A program made the position numbers and the translations under genes. Shown piece after piece: positions 41,803-54,651 of a stretch of DNA of 64,000 bases. Positions within the stretch are counted from its first letter, which is position 1, and every line of letters begins with the position of its first letter. Under the pieces are notes generated by a model. The model worked only from the letters and a program-made list of their open reading frames with translations, searched no databases and had not been told where the DNA came from. The stretch is taken from the NCBI RefSeq assembly GCF_013415305.1, contig NZ_JACBXU010000008.1, forward strand, positions 1 through 64,000. Direction: 5' to 3'. This DNA comes from Pantoea sp. WMus005 (GTDB lineage Bacteria; Pseudomonadota; Gammaproteobacteria; Enterobacterales; Enterobacteriaceae).

Positions 41803-43000
41803 AACGGCTGACAATCTCGTCTATTAATTGTTGGCCAAGGAGAGACTTATCGCTGAGCGGTAAGCGTTTTTCTCCATCCTGCCAAAAAAGGTGAAGAGCA
41901 TTGGTGTCGCTATTAAATCCCTGACCGGCCTTAGCGACGTCGTTAGCGCAGATCAGGTCCAGATTTTTGCGCACACGTTTTTGCCGGGCGTATTCTTCCA
42001 CATTCTGTGTTTCAGCAGCAAATCCAACGACGAATGGCCGGTTTTCGTGAAGAGCAGCCACGCCGGCAACAATATCGGGATTCTTTACCAGGTGCAGCGT
42101 GACGTTATCATCACCGCCCTGTTTCTTGATTTTATCGGCCGCAATATCGGCTGCCCGGTAGTCTGCCACGGCTGCGCTTGCAATGAAAATATGTTGTTTA
42201 TCTATCTCACTCATCACAGCGGCCTGCATCTCCAGCGCGCTGGTAACATCAATGCGCCGCACACCGGCAGGTGCAGCCAGGGTGACCGGGCCGCTGACCA
42301 GCGTCACCTGTGCGCCGCGGCTGGCCGCGGCTGCGGCAATAGCAAAGCCCATTTTACCGGAGCTGTGATTCGTGATGTAGCGCACCGGATCCAGTGCCTC
42401 TCGGGTCGGGCCGGCGGTAATCATAATATTGAGATGTTGCAGATCGTTGACGGGCGAGGCCCACTGCACCGCATGGTCAACAATCGCCAGCGGGTCAAGC
42501 ATCCGACCCGGCCCGACGTCACCACAGGCCTGGCTGCCGCTGTCCGGTCCCCAAATCAGCACGCCTCGCTCGTGGAGCGTCTGAAGGTTTTGCTGGGTCA
42601 CCGCCGCGCGATACATCTGCTGATTCATGGCAGGCACCACCGCGACGGGTGAAGCCGTCGCTAACACAGCGGTCGTCACCAGATCATTTGCCATACCGGC
42701 AGTAACACGGGCAATCAGGTCGGCAGTGGCGGGTGCCAGCACAATCAGATCGGCCCATTTTGCCAGTTCAATATGACCCATCGCTGCTTCCGCAGCGGGA
42801 TCAAGGAGATCGTCAAAAACCGGATAGCCGGAGACGGCCTGCAGGCTGAGCGGGGTAATAAACGCTTTGGCGCCCTCTGTCATCATTACGCGCACATCTG
42901 CCCCGCGATCGCGCAGGCGGCGTACCAGCTCAGGTGCTTTATAAGCGGCGATACCGCCGCTTACGCCAAGAAGAATTCTTTTGCCGGCTAATCCCATCAT
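41780..43000 (-). CDS. coaBC: Bifunctional phosphopantothenoylcysteine decarboxylase/phosphopantothenate-cysteine ligase
   Basis: Two consecutive steps of coenzyme A synthesis. The N-terminal flavoprotein CoaC domain has the catalytic His in [13 protein letters not shown], plus PAMNQQMY and [13 protein letters not shown]. The C-terminal CTP-dependent CoaB domain has [28 protein letters not shown] and the Lys-containing KIKKQ. The start at 43000 gives 406 aa with GAGG 8 nt upstream; the neighbouring ATG (42997) is nearly equal in merit. It is divergent from radC. Confidence 0.96.
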   Translation of the reverse strand: MMGLAGKRILLGVSGGIAAYKAPELVRRLRDRGADVRVMMTEGAKAFITPLSLQAVSGYPVFDDLLDPAAEAAMGHIELAKWADLIVLAPATADLIARVTAGMANDLVTTAVLATASPVAVVPAMNQQMYRAAVTQQNLQTLHERGVLIWGPDSGSQACGDVGPGRMLDPLAIVDHAVQWASPVNDLQHLNIMITAGPTREALDPVRYITNHSSGKMGFAIAAAAASRGAQVTLVSGPVTLAAPAGVRRIDVTSALEMQAAVMSEIDKQHIFIASAAVADYRAADIAADKIKKQGGDDNVTLHLVKNPDIVAGVAALHENRPFVVGFAAETQNVEEYARQKRVRKNLDLICANDVAKAGQGFNSDTNALHLFWQDGEKRLPLSDKSLLGQQLIDEIVSRYDEKNRR

Positions 43001-43180
43001 GATGTTGGCCTCACTAAGCTCTCTGCCGCTCGCGGCGGCGAATGCACGGACTTTATCACAAAAGTACGGATGCGCCTTTTCAGCGACTGCGTTTGCGAGC
43101 CGCCTCGTAGATTGCAGCTCCACTAATAGCCGCGTTCTCCAGGATAGGCCATTCTGAGGCTCATCTCAGGGAGAGCGAAC

Positions 43181-43837
43181 ATGAAAGTTAAGGGACCACG
43201 GGAAAAACTTCAGACGCTGGGTGCCCATTCGCTCAGCGATACTGAACTGCTGGCCATTTTTCTCCGTACCGGATCGCCCGGGCAAAATGTCCTTGAGCTG
43301 GCCGGGCAGATGCTGGAGGGTTTTGGCTCGCTTTATCAGCTCATGACGTCAGACAAAGCAGCACTCAGTAAAATCAAAGGCGTCGGCGATGCCAAGCTGG
43401 CGCAACTTCACGCAATTGCCGAACTGGCGAAGCGCTTTTTCGCCAGCAAGCTGGCCCGCGAAAGCGCAATGGAGAATCCACAAATCACGCGTCAGTATCT
43501 GCAAAGTCTGTTAGCCCATCAGGAGCGTGAGATCTTTATGGCCCTGTTTCTGGATAACCAGCATCGGGTCCTGCGGGCACAAAATATGTTCTCGGGCTCC
43601 ATTAACAGCGTGGAAGTGCACCCCCGCGAGATCGTCCGTGAAGCGCTGAAGCTCAACGCGGCCGCCCTGATACTGGCGCATAATCACCCGTCGGGTATGG
43701 CCGAACCCAGCAGGGCAGACCGTGAAGTGACGCATAAAGTCAGCGAAGCCTGCCAGCTACTCGACATCCGTTTGCTCGATCATCTGGTGATAGGTCACGG
43801 CGAATATGTCTCCTTTGCGGAGCGTGGATGGCTCTGA
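43181..43837 (+). CDS. radC: RadC family JAMM/MPN+ protein
   Basis: A 218-aa homologue of E. coli RadC (YicR). An N-terminal helix-hairpin-helix-like region ([17 protein letters not shown]) precedes the metalloprotease-like JAMM motif with HNHPSG and the Asp seven residues later (EPSRAD). Radiation repair was an early misassignment; the function remains uncertain. It lies upstream of rpmB as in E. coli. Confidence 0.94.
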   Translation: MKVKGPREKLQTLGAHSLSDTELLAIFLRTGSPGQNVLELAGQMLEGFGSLYQLMTSDKAALSKIKGVGDAKLAQLHAIAELAKRFFASKLARESAMENPQITRQYLQSLLAHQEREIFMALFLDNQHRVLRAQNMFSGSINSVEVHPREIVREALKLNAAALILAHNHPSGMAEPSRADREVTHKVSEACQLLDIRLLDHLVIGHGEYVSFAERGWL

Positions 43838-43905
43838 TACCGGGAAATTTCACGCCAGGTGGCGGCTTTTTGCCCGATCATTCGGGATCTTTATCTGTTC
43901 GGGAC

Positions 43906-43934
43906 TTGAGCACTTGGGCTGAGCGGCGTATACT
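43906..43934 (+). promoter_or_regulatory. rpmB promoter
   Basis: TTGAGC (43906-43911), exactly 17 bp, then TATACT (43929-43934). The expected start is near 43941, leaving a long leader of about 138 nt before the rpmB ATG. Confidence 0.85.
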
Positions 43935-43940
43935 ACGCCA

Positions 43941-44315
<375 letters not shown>

Positions 44316-44331
44316 GGTACTAAGGAACTGA

Positions 44332-44502
<171 letters not shown>

Positions 44503-44518
44503 TTTTAGTGTTCTGCTA

Positions 44519-44545
44519 AAAACCCGGCTCCGGCCGGGTTTTTTG
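44519..44545 (+). terminator. rpmBG terminator
   Basis: Stem AACCCGGC / GCCGGGTT with a short CTCC-region loop and a TTTTTTG tail, between rpmG and mutM. Partial read-through probably supplies mutM transcripts, since the gap is only about 70 bp. Confidence 0.9.
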
Positions 44546-44571
44546 TTTGTGTAAAACGCTGAGGAGAGGGT

Positions 44572-46629
<2,058 letters not shown>

Positions 46630-46630
<1 letters not shown>

Positions 46631-47904
46631 TAGTGGGTCCGGGGTGGCAGATGCGGTTCGAGTAACTGTAGCAGACGCTGGAGTGCACCCTGATTCTGAT
46701 GCAGCACGTCCACCGCATGGCGTCCGTAATAACGGCGGTAATCATCATCCTGCAACAGATTGGTGACCTCTTTTTCCAGCGAAATCACGTCGGTAACGGT
46801 GATCAGTCCCTGACCTTCCTGCAATTTGCTGCAGATATCTTTGAAATTCCAGATATGGGGTCCCATCAGAACCGGAAGTGCATGGGCGGCAGGTTCAAGC
46901 GGGTTGTGTCCACCCCGTTCAACCAGGCTGCCACCGACAAACGCCAGATCGGCAATGCCATAAAGCAGCATCAGTTCCCCCATCGAATCACCAATGACCA
47001 CCTGCGTTGAGCCAGAAGGGATCTCGCCGCTGCTGCGCAGGATAAAACTAAATCCTCGTGCCTGCGTCAGTTCGCGGGCATCGTTGAAGCGCTCGGGATG
47101 GCGGGGAACAAGAATCAGCAGCAGATCCGGAAACGTCTGCAACAGGCGGCGATGGGCATCCAGCACTATAGCCTCTTCGCCTTCGTGCGTGCTGGTAGCG
47201 ATCCACACCGGACGGCGCGGCGCCCACTGGCGACGCAGTGTCACCGCTCTGGCGGCCAGTTCTGGCGTGACGGAAATATCAAATTTCAGGCTGCCGGTGA
47301 CTGTCAGTTGTGAACGTTTAAGGCCCAGACTCAGGAAGCGGTCACCATCTTCTGCATTCTGCGCCGCAATCAGCGTGATGCTCTGCAACAACTGGCGCAT
47401 GAATTTACCGAGCTTGCGGTAGCCTTTAGCGGATCGCGCCGAAAGGCGGGCATTGGCGATCACCAGCGGAATATTGCGCTGGTGCAGGATGCGGATAATG
47501 TTCGGCCATAGCTCGGTTTCCATGATGATTACCAGCCGTGGGTTGACCGTATCCAGAAAACGATTAATCGAACCCGGCAGGTCATAAGGCAGATAAACGT
47601 GATGCACATCTTTGCCAAAAGCAGACTGCGCGCGTTCAGAGCCGGTCGGCGTCATAGTCGTCACGGTAATCGGCAGGGTCGGGTAACGGTGACGCAGCGC
47701 CCGCACCAGCGGAATAGCGGCCAGGGTTTCACCCACAGAGACCGAATGGAGCACAATGCCGTCGGGCTTCACTTTGCCGACACAATAGCCATAGCGTTCT
47801 GCCCAGCGCTTGCGATAGGCAGGCGCTTTACGACCGCGCAGCCACAGGCGCAGCCAAATCAGTGGCTGAATTAAGTAGAGCAATGCGGTGTAAATGGTCG
47901 TCAT
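46630..47904 (-). CDS. waaA: 3-deoxy-D-manno-octulosonic acid (Kdo) transferase
   Basis: Inner-membrane-associated GT30 enzyme that adds two Kdo residues to lipid IVA. An N-terminal membrane segment ([20 protein letters not shown]) is followed by [14 protein letters not shown] with the catalytic Glu, then [15 protein letters not shown] and [19 protein letters not shown]. Length 424 aa. Transcription with waaE and coaD is likely; a 92-bp gap separates it from the upstream core genes. Confidence 0.97.
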
Positions 47905-47996
47905 AGTTACCGTTACAGCAGGTTCGCGTCTAAAAACAGATTAAAATCAGATGACGGCATGTTATCAGAAACCCTGCATGCACTCATCCCACATTG

Positions 47997-49130
47997 TCAG
48001 TTGCTATTCAGTACCTGCTGATAAAGCGAGGTCAGTGACAGCGCCAGTCGTTGTGGGCTGTAAGGTTCAATTTTGCGCCGTGCCGCCTCACCCATTCGTG
48101 AATCCAGGGAAAGTGCCGGTATTGCGTTAATGGCCTTATTTAACCCATTGATATCCAAAGCATCACAAACGAAGCCTTCCTGACCAGCGGTAATAAATTC
48201 TGCGCCACCGCAACCGGTGCTGGTAATCACCGGTAAGCCGCAGGCCATCGCCTCCAGCACCACATTCGGGAATGGATCGTAGAGCGTGGGCAGCAGCAGG
48301 CCGTCCGCCGCGTGATAGTACGGCTGCACGTCCTGTTGTACGCCGATAAAGCGCAGGCGATCCAGACAGTTAAGCTGGTTTGCCAACTGCTGATAACGCT
48401 GTAATTGCTTATCCTGACCTACCACGATCAGATAACGATCGCTGGCGGCCAGCGCCTGGATTGCCGCTTTCAGTCCCTTACGTTCAAAGCCGGAGCCGAC
48501 ATAAATCAGTACGGTAGCGGCATCGGGCAGTTCCAGTTGCTGACGGGTAGCGCGACGAGCCGCTTCCGTGGCGGGCTGAAAACGGCTGGCGTCGATAGCG
48601 TTATGAATAACATGGATTTTACCGGCGTCGAGCGAGAAACAGCGCAGGATATCCCGCTTTACCATCTCCGAATTACAGATCACCGCTTTTAGCGTCGGAG
48701 AGTTAAACATCTCCGCTTCCGCCTGCAGCACATAGCGATGGTAAGGACTGAGCGCCGCACTCAACCGTTGCCAGGATGAGACGATGCGGGCGCGCTGTTC
48801 CAGCCAGACGCGATGCACCCCATCACCGGCGCGGAAAATGTCACAGCCTGCGATGCGCTCATGGCTTTGCACAATATCGAACTTTTCTCGTTCCCAGCAG
48901 GCGCGGGCTGCGCGGGCAAAGCCGCGCTCACGGGATATCCGGCCCAGCTTTGCCGGATTGCAGATATGCAGATGCCAGTCCGGATTAGGCGTGCCCTGCC
49001 AGCTACGGGTAATGATATTGAGATCGAGCTGTTCGGTGCCCAGCGCTTCCAGCGCGCGTGAGATAAAACGCTCGGCACCGCCATCCGGACGATATTTCTG
49101 ACGGACAATCGCCAGCCGTAGCTTACTCAT
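47997..49130 (-). CDS. LPS core glycosyltransferase, WabG/WaaG-like (GT4)
   Basis: A 377-aa GT-B enzyme. The N-terminus LAIVRQKYRPDGGAERFISRALEAL and QSHERIAGCDIFRAGDGVHR are typical of WaaG/WabG. The C-terminal nucleotide-sugar domain has YVGSGFERKGL and the GT4 acidic motif PTLYDPFPNVVLEAMACGLPV. In Klebsiella and Serratia the matching enzyme WabG adds galacturonic acid to heptose II; E. coli WaaG adds glucose. Which sugar is used here cannot be decided by reading. It overlaps waaQ by 8 bp. Confidence 0.88.
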   Translation of the reverse strand: MSKLRLAIVRQKYRPDGGAERFISRALEALGTEQLDLNIITRSWQGTPNPDWHLHICNPAKLGRISRERGFARAARACWEREKFDIVQSHERIAGCDIFRAGDGVHRVWLEQRARIVSSWQRLSAALSPYHRYVLQAEAEMFNSPTLKAVICNSEMVKRDILRCFSLDAGKIHVIHNAIDASRFQPATEAARRATRQQLELPDAATVLIYVGSGFERKGLKAAIQALAASDRYLIVVGQDKQLQRYQQLANQLNCLDRLRFIGVQQDVQPYYHAADGLLLPTLYDPFPNVVLEAMACGLPVITSTGCGGAEFITAGQEGFVCDALDINGLNKAINAIPALSLDSRMGEAARRKIEPYSPQRLALSLTSLYQQVLNSN

Positions 49131-50199
49131 TCAGGTAGGTCCTCGCTGCCGCGACCACATCCTTCACCGGAATGGCCGAGAGATAACGCTGGTCAGTTTT
49201 AGTATCGATGGAGTCGGGTGAGGGCAGTGGGCCATAATCGCCTGCCCAGATGACATGATTATTGTCACCCCAGGGCCGCCAGTGCTGAAGCTTGGTCGGG
49301 CCAAACAGCGCAATGCAGGGCGTTTCAAGCGCGGCAGCCATGTGCATCGGCGCAGAGTCGACACCTATAAACAGCCGGGCGTGATCGATCAGCGCTGCCA
49401 GCTGCGGCAGAGTAAACTGGCCCGCCAGAGAAACCACATCCTTTGATGCACAGAGCGCCCGAATGCGGTTAATCATCGCCAGCTCCTGCTTGTCCGGCCC
49501 GGCGGTGAGCACCACTTTGCGGCCAGGCTGCGCCAGCTGATCGAGTGTGGCGGCAACGCTCTCTTCTTCCCAGCATTTGAAGCCCCAGCGTGAGGTCGGC
49601 TGCACCACGATATAGGGTGCGGTGACATGATGTTCCGCCAGTCTTGTCAGTACAGTTTGCCGGTCAGCATCGCTGTAGTGCATTGAAACGCGAGCGCCGT
49701 CGCTGCTGATGCCGAGGGGCGCCAGCGCCGACATATTCTGCTCAACGGTATGCAGTTTGCTGTGATTGTGTGTGGGGACCAGGTCGTTGTGACACCAGCG
49801 CCACAGAACATTATCACGTTTTTTAAAAGCGAAGCCGATACGAACGGGTGCCGCAGAGAGCCGGGTAATCAAAGCCGCACGCCACTGATCGGCCAGATTA
49901 ATCACCAGATCATAATCGGCGTCACGCACGGCACGAATTAATGCACGCTCATGGCCCAATTTGCGCCAGGTGCCCTCCTGCTTCCATTTGCGGTCGATGA
50001 CGTGCAAATGGCGGATAGCCGGATGCGCCTCCAGCATCGGACGCGTCTCCTTATAGAGCAACACGTCAATGCTGGCCTGAGGATAACGCTCATGAAGCGC
50101 ATTGATGGCCGGCGTTGTGAGCAGCATGTCACCATGATGGCGCAGCTTTATCAGTAATATATTTTTTGGAGAGAAGTTTGCTGGAGTCAGGCTGGCCAT
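49123..50199 (-). CDS. waaQ: LPS heptosyltransferase III WaaQ
   Basis: GT9 heptosyltransferase that attaches the side-branch heptose III. Marks: ILLIKLRHHGDMLLTTPAINAL, NLADQWRAALITRL, and the ADP-heptose site FIGVDSAPMHMAAAL with ALFGPTKLQHWRPW. The ATG at 50199 gives 358 aa; the longer frame would need a TTG. It sits between the wabG-like gene (8-bp overlap) and a GT2 gene. Confidence 0.92.
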   Translation of the reverse strand: MASLTPANFSPKNILLIKLRHHGDMLLTTPAINALHERYPQASIDVLLYKETRPMLEAHPAIRHLHVIDRKWKQEGTWRKLGHERALIRAVRDADYDLVINLADQWRAALITRLSAAPVRIGFAFKKRDNVLWRWCHNDLVPTHNHSKLHTVEQNMSALAPLGISSDGARVSMHYSDADRQTVLTRLAEHHVTAPYIVVQPTSRWGFKCWEEESVAATLDQLAQPGRKVVLTAGPDKQELAMINRIRALCASKDVVSLAGQFTLPQLAALIDHARLFIGVDSAPMHMAAALETPCIALFGPTKLQHWRPWGDNNHVIWAGDYGPLPSPDSIDTKTDQRYLSAIPVKDVVAAARTYLNE

Positions 50200-50272
50200 A
50201 AACAAGAGTTCTCAGAATTCAGTGAACCGATTGTAGGGCAAACCCTTTTTAGGATAAAGCCAGCCTCAAAGG

Positions 50273-51259
50273 TTATTTATCACGCCAGCGATAGAGCCGC
50301 GCCAGCCATAACAGCAACTGATACCACTGCTTAATTCCCCGGGCATTACGTAACATGCGCAGGTGTGTCCCGGTCGCGAACAGATCGGCAATGATTGCCT
50401 GGCGTGAGCGGGCGTCAGGCTCTCGTCTCACACTGTGACAAACGCTGAGCGCTTCATGGGTCACCTGATAGTGAAATGACGGGTAGATCGTCACGTGGTC
50501 ACGATAACGATTGTTGAGCTCTTCCAGCAGCCGCGCAATCTTCAGGTAATGACGCTGATATTCAACGTTACGCTCACCGGTGCGTTTGCGGTTGCTGATG
50601 GAGGCGTCGTGCATATAGTAGCGATAGAGCACCGCTTCGGTATAACGCACACGTTTTGCCAGCAGCATAAACTCGGTGGTCCAGGGAATATCCTGATGAT
50701 GCAGGCCCGGTTCGAACTGCAGCTGATGCTGCTCAATCAGCTTCCGGCGATAGATACCCAGCCAGACCACATGCATATAACGACGGGTTTTCAACGCGGT
50801 ATTGAGCCAGTCGGCACCGCTCAGTACCGGCGTGCTGCGCAAACGGTCCAGGGGAATAAGCGGCTTTACCCGCTGGCTATGTTTGAAAAACCACTCAGCA
50901 TTGCACTGTGCTGCATCCAGATTGTCTGCTTCCGCCAGCGTTACGAGCGTCTGATACATATCGGGCTGCATTGTGTCATCTGCGTCAGGAAAGGTGACAT
51001 ATTTCCCGCGAGCTATCGCCAGACCCGCATTACGCGCGCGCGAAACACCGCCATTTTCCTGATGAACCACGCGAATATGAGAATGCTGCTGTGCATACTG
51101 GTCGGCACGCTCGCCTGAGCCGTCGGTGGAACCATCATCGACAATAATGATTTCCAGCGCGGTCAGTGTCTGCGCCAGCAGTGAGTGCATGAACTCATCA
51201 AACATGCTGCCCGCGTTGTACATCGGGGTAATAATACTCAGCAGAGGAGAAGTACTCAT
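50273..51259 (-). CDS. Family 2 glycosyltransferase of the LPS core locus
   Basis: A 328-aa inverting GT-A enzyme: LSIITPMYNAGSMFDEFMHSLL, IIIVDDGSTDGSG, and the metal-binding FPDADD. A helical C-terminal region ends in a basic tail (LLLWLARLYRWRDK) that may contact the membrane. The acceptor is unknown. The start was placed at ATG 51259 (MSTSPLLSI); an upstream in-frame TTG would extend it by 22 residues of poor coding quality. It is separated from the upstream GT8 gene by 327 bp. Confidence 0.85.
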   Translation of the reverse strand: MSTSPLLSIITPMYNAGSMFDEFMHSLLAQTLTALEIIIVDDGSTDGSGERADQYAQQHSHIRVVHQENGGVSRARNAGLAIARGKYVTFPDADDTMQPDMYQTLVTLAEADNLDAAQCNAEWFFKHSQRVKPLIPLDRLRSTPVLSGADWLNTALKTRRYMHVVWLGIYRRKLIEQHQLQFEPGLHHQDIPWTTEFMLLAKRVRYTEAVLYRYYMHDASISNRKRTGERNVEYQRHYLKIARLLEELNNRYRDHVTIYPSFHYQVTHEALSVCHSVRREPDARSRQAIIADLFATGTHLRMLRNARGIKQWYQLLLWLARLYRWRDK

Positions 51260-51586
51260 GACAATATCTGCACCAGCGTTGTATTCACTGCGAAAGGACG
51301 TTGCCTTGTCATAAATCATTTCCAAATCAGCAGAATGAAATCGGGGAGTTCATGATTATAAAACGGTGTAGCTTCCCTGCTTTACTAAAAACCACGCCCG
51401 ACAATAATAATGCGCTATATGCGCTTTTTTTATGCAAATTGGTCGCGCAGGTAAACAGATTAGTATGTTGGCTTTCTGTCAGCGTCGTTTTTATAGCGGT
51501 ATTGGCAAACAGCAGGCGGGATAAATGACGGGAAAGTCAGGCACTGCAATAACAGCGCCTGCATCAATCTGATAAACCTGTATGCG
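51260..51586. other. 327-bp gap inside the core cluster
   Basis: This is the only sizeable break in the hldD-to-waaQ string, where most neighbours overlap or nearly touch. It is AT-richer than the flanking genes and includes a candidate small ORF on the plus strand (51352-51528). It could hold an internal promoter for GT2-waaQ-wabG. Confidence 0.5.
51352..51528 (+). CDS. Candidate small membrane protein antisense to the core operon
   Basis: A 58-codon frame beginning MIIKRCSFPALLKTT, with a GGGGAG site 4-5 nt before the ATG. It has one hydrophobic segment (LVCWLSVSVVFIAVLA, about residues 37-52) and a basic tail (NSRRDK). It lies wholly in the gap, opposite in direction to the surrounding genes. 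It is too short to exclude chance. Confidence 0.25.
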   Translation: MIIKRCSFPALLKTTPDNNNALYALFLCKLVAQVNRLVCWLSVSVVFIAVLANSRRDK

Positions 51587-52591
51587 CTATTGCTCGCTCT
51601 GTTTAAAAAACTTGAGACTGACATACTTCATCATCCAGCTCAGGCTTTCAGCATACTGTTTCTGATGCCATTTTACGCGAGCGAATCGCTTCATCTCTTT
51701 ATAATGCTTTGGCGTATCAAGGGGTTGTGCAGCCCAGGGTGAGCGCTGGTAATAGCTGTGGTAGCGCTGGGCAAGGTCGCTGCCCGCCCATGCATGCCAG
51801 GGTTTGCATTTACCGGTGTAGTGGATCATCACCGTCTCTTCAGGCACGCCCGAGTGATCCCAGACTTTATTAGCGATGATGTCGTAAATCTGGTTATAAC
51901 GGTCCGGCAGGATCAGGATCTCATCTTCCAGCACGATATTCAGCGCATCCTGATCGGGAAAACCAAATTCTGCGCCCCGCGACACCAGCACCTCGGTAAT
52001 GCGCGCGGTGGTCTGCCTTTCGAGCCAGCGTGGAATATTGATCAGCATAAAGCCGGAGTTGAAATAGTGATGATGCTTCAGCCCCAGCCGTGTGCACTGG
52101 TTCTGTCGCGCACGTGGCGTGTCATTACAGGCGGCCAGCGTGTAATCCGTGATATCCAGGGTGAACAGGGGAGAGTAATCACCTACTACCAGGGTATCTG
52201 CATCAATATAGATTACCCGATCGCTGTAGCTCGCCACGGTTCCAGGAATAAGGAAACGGTAGTGGATACTTTTAGGGTAGCGTCCGACCGCAGGCAACTG
52301 ATCAACCCAGTCACTGTTAAAGATATGCAGCGTGATGGCCAGACGATGACCTGAGGCCAGCGAACGCAGTTTTTCCATATCCTCATCATGTAGCGAGTCT
52401 GAGAAAATATGAGCGTGGAAAGCCGTATCGGGATGATGGCTGAGAAGTGAAAACAACGTAATGCCCAGGCCACGCGCGTAGGCGTGGTTAATGCCAAACG
52501 CAACGTGAACCGGATTGTCATCCGTGTCAGCAAGCGTGTTAACCAGCAGCTGACTTTGCTGAACGGCATCAGCAAGAGGGGTAATTGCCAT
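51587..52591 (-). CDS. Family 8 glycosyltransferase of the LPS outer core (WaaO/WaaI-like)
   Basis: A 334-aa retaining GT-A enzyme. N-terminal VHVAFGINHAYARGLGITLFSLL and YRFLIPGTV lead to the metal-binding DxD motif VIYIDADTLV. HYFNSGFMLINIPRW, DQDALNIVLEDEI and IHYTGKCKPW are the further GT8 marks, as in E. coli WaaO, WaaI and WaaJ. It likely adds galactose or glucose alpha-linked to the outer core; the exact linkage is unknown. It starts 9 bp after the GT9 gene. Confidence 0.88.
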   Translation of the reverse strand: MAITPLADAVQQSQLLVNTLADTDDNPVHVAFGINHAYARGLGITLFSLLSHHPDTAFHAHIFSDSLHDEDMEKLRSLASGHRLAITLHIFNSDWVDQLPAVGRYPKSIHYRFLIPGTVASYSDRVIYIDADTLVVGDYSPLFTLDITDYTLAACNDTPRARQNQCTRLGLKHHHYFNSGFMLINIPRWLERQTTARITEVLVSRGAEFGFPDQDALNIVLEDEILILPDRYNQIYDIIANKVWDHSGVPEETVMIHYTGKCKPWHAWAGSDLAQRYHSYYQRSPWAAQPLDTPKHYKEMKRFARVKWHQKQYAESLSWMMKYVSLKFFKQSEQ

Positions 52592-52600
52592 TACGCTTCA

Positions 52601-53677
52601 CTATTCCAGATTATGAGTAATAAACGTTTGTATTCTAGTCAGTTTATCGTGATCCAGCCCGAATAATTTTTCAGCAGGCTGATCAAACTTAAAACGGGTG
52701 GCAAAAACGAACGTCGACGCAGCAATATCATCCGGTCCGATAAACAAAACATTATTGACTGGACGCTGCTCCCTGACTTCACACGGCCCATAAAGCATGA
52801 TGATCGGGATCTGCTGCGCATCCGCAATATAGGCATTGCCAGAGTCAGAGGAGATATAAAAATCCATCTGCGAAATGGCCCACGGAACCTCTTCCAGTTT
52901 TAGCTCACCAATCAGACTGACGATATTCTCTTTCGGGCCGGTCAGGCTCAGTAACTCATCCAGCCACGGCTGCTCGGCTGGCGGACCAAACACATAAAAA
53001 GTGCAGGGCAGGTCAGACAGCGACGCCATCAGCTGCTGCCAGATGCTGGCAGGAATCGTCTTTGCTTTGTTACCGGCAGAAATACTGATGCCTATTTTAA
53101 TGCCGCTGCGCGGATTCTGTAGCGCGGCGGGCGGCACGGACGGCTGCCAGAGCGGCGAGGTCGCGTGTTTAGGGAAATCGGTGTAGCGATAGTTGCGGTT
53201 AATCAGCTTCAGGTAACTGTCGAGCGTTAAGTCTGTCTTCGCATGGTCGACAATGCCGGTGGCGCTGCGATAGAAGGTCTTATGGTAAGACTTACGCACA
53301 TAGGTACGCAGAAACTGTTTGTTCGGTGCGTTGCATAACGCGGCAAAGAACAGGTTTACGCTGTTTGGCTGCACCAGATAGACATTGTCATAGCGGTTCA
53401 TCAGGGTGAACGCGAGCTTCAGTTTGGCAAAAAAGCTGCGCTTTGCGTCTTCAATCAGAAAATAACGGCAGACCGTGTCATCGTGACGCGCCAGCGGCTC
53501 TACCGCTTTGCTGATCAACAGCTCAGACTGACCCAGGGCGCGCAGCATCGGGGTGATATTGATAAAATCACCAATCTTCGCCGTCTGGATGATTAAGCTG
53601 CGTCCGGTTGGCCGATAGAACAGCCGCATTATGGCCCGGACAGGCAGCAGTAGCAGGTAGATCAGCACATAGTTCAT
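52601..53677 (-). CDS. GT9 heptosyltransferase-family protein
   Basis: A 358-aa protein with an N-terminal hydrophobic stretch (YVLIYLLLLPVRAIMRLF). GT9 marks include the strand-loop SLIIQTAKIGDFINITPMLRAL and the C-terminal nucleotide site FYISSDSGNAYIADAQQIPIIMLYGP. It is more divergent than waaC, waaF and waaQ, and its sugar is not known; a fourth heptose or a related sugar is possible. It overlaps waaC by the four-base ATGA, so it belongs to the same operon. Confidence 0.8.
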   Translation of the reverse strand: MNYVLIYLLLLPVRAIMRLFYRPTGRSLIIQTAKIGDFINITPMLRALGQSELLISKAVEPLARHDDTVCRYFLIEDAKRSFFAKLKLAFTLMNRYDNVYLVQPNSVNLFFAALCNAPNKQFLRTYVRKSYHKTFYRSATGIVDHAKTDLTLDSYLKLINRNYRYTDFPKHATSPLWQPSVPPAALQNPRSGIKIGISISAGNKAKTIPASIWQQLMASLSDLPCTFYVFGPPAEQPWLDELLSLTGPKENIVSLIGELKLEEVPWAISQMDFYISSDSGNAYIADAQQIPIIMLYGPCEVREQRPVNNVLFIGPDDIAASTFVFATRFKFDQPAEKLFGLDHDKLTRIQTFITHNLE

Positions 53678-54651
53678 GGCGTGTTTTCCGTAATAACGGC
53701 CTGCAGTTTTTCTGCTACCGTGTCAGCAGTCAGCTCCGCCAGATTATGATTCGGGGCGCTCAGTGCCTGTTGGTTCTGACCGTACCCGCCAATCAGGCCG
53801 GGATCGGTCGGGCCATACAGCGTGAGATTGGGGCGATCCAGCGCCGCCGTCAGATGGCTTAATCCGGTATCGACGGAGACCACTGCCCGGGCGCCCGCCA
53901 GCTGTTGGGCTATCGCTTCAAGCGTCAGCTTAGGCAGCACCTCAACATGCTCAAAACCTTCTGCAAGGCGCAGTGCGCGTTGATGCTCGTGTTCAGCACC
54001 CCAGGGCAGTTTCACTCGCAGACCGCTCGGCTGCATCTGTTCAATCAGCTGTCGCCAGTGCGATTCCGGCCAGTGCTTGTTATCACGGGTCGTGGCATGC
54101 AGGAAGACCAGGTAATGCTGTGCGTCAGCGGGCAGATGATGCAGGAAGTGTCCCGCAATTGCGTAGTCACCCTGGTGTTGCGGCTTTTCATAGCCCAGGC
54201 TTTTGGCAAACAGTTCGCGCGTCCGTTCAACCGCGTGCTGTCGCTTACTGACCTCATGGCGGACGTCATACCACCAGCTGGCAAACGGCTCACGCGCGCT
54301 GCGACTGTCCTGGCCATGCTTCACCCCTTTCGATAAACGGGTGACCAGTGCGGCACTTTTGATCAGTCCCTGCGCATCAATCACGACATCATACTCACGT
54401 GACTGTAACTCGCGCTTAAACTGCACGCGCTCTTCACGCTGCTGACTGCCAAACCAGTGTTTGCGCCAGCGGCGAATCGCAACCGGTAACACTTTGTCGA
54501 CGGCAGGATGCCAGCCTGGGATCTGCGCAAAATTCTCTTCCACCACCCAGTCGAAGCGGATGCCGGGAATGGCATGCATCGCATCTGTCAGAGCAGGAAG
54601 GGAATGCAGAACATCGCCCATGGAGGAGGTTTTAACAATCAGGACGTGCAT
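53674..54651 (-). CDS. waaC: LPS heptosyltransferase I
   Basis: Adds the first L-glycero-D-manno-heptose to Kdo2-lipid A. The 325-aa GT9 enzyme begins MHVLIVKTSSMGDVLHSLPALTDA, and has the conserved VIDAQGLIKSAAL and AVVSVDTGLSHLTAALDRPNLTLYGPTDP. An AGGAGG site precedes the ATG. It overlaps waaF by 13 bp and the next GT9 gene by 4 bp. Confidence 0.97.
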   Translation of the reverse strand: MHVLIVKTSSMGDVLHSLPALTDAMHAIPGIRFDWVVEENFAQIPGWHPAVDKVLPVAIRRWRKHWFGSQQREERVQFKRELQSREYDVVIDAQGLIKSAALVTRLSKGVKHGQDSRSAREPFASWWYDVRHEVSKRQHAVERTRELFAKSLGYEKPQHQGDYAIAGHFLHHLPADAQHYLVFLHATTRDNKHWPESHWRQLIEQMQPSGLRVKLPWGAEHEHQRALRLAEGFEHVEVLPKLTLEAIAQQLAGARAVVSVDTGLSHLTAALDRPNLTLYGPTDPGLIGGYGQNQQALSAPNHNLAELTADTVAEKLQAVITENTP

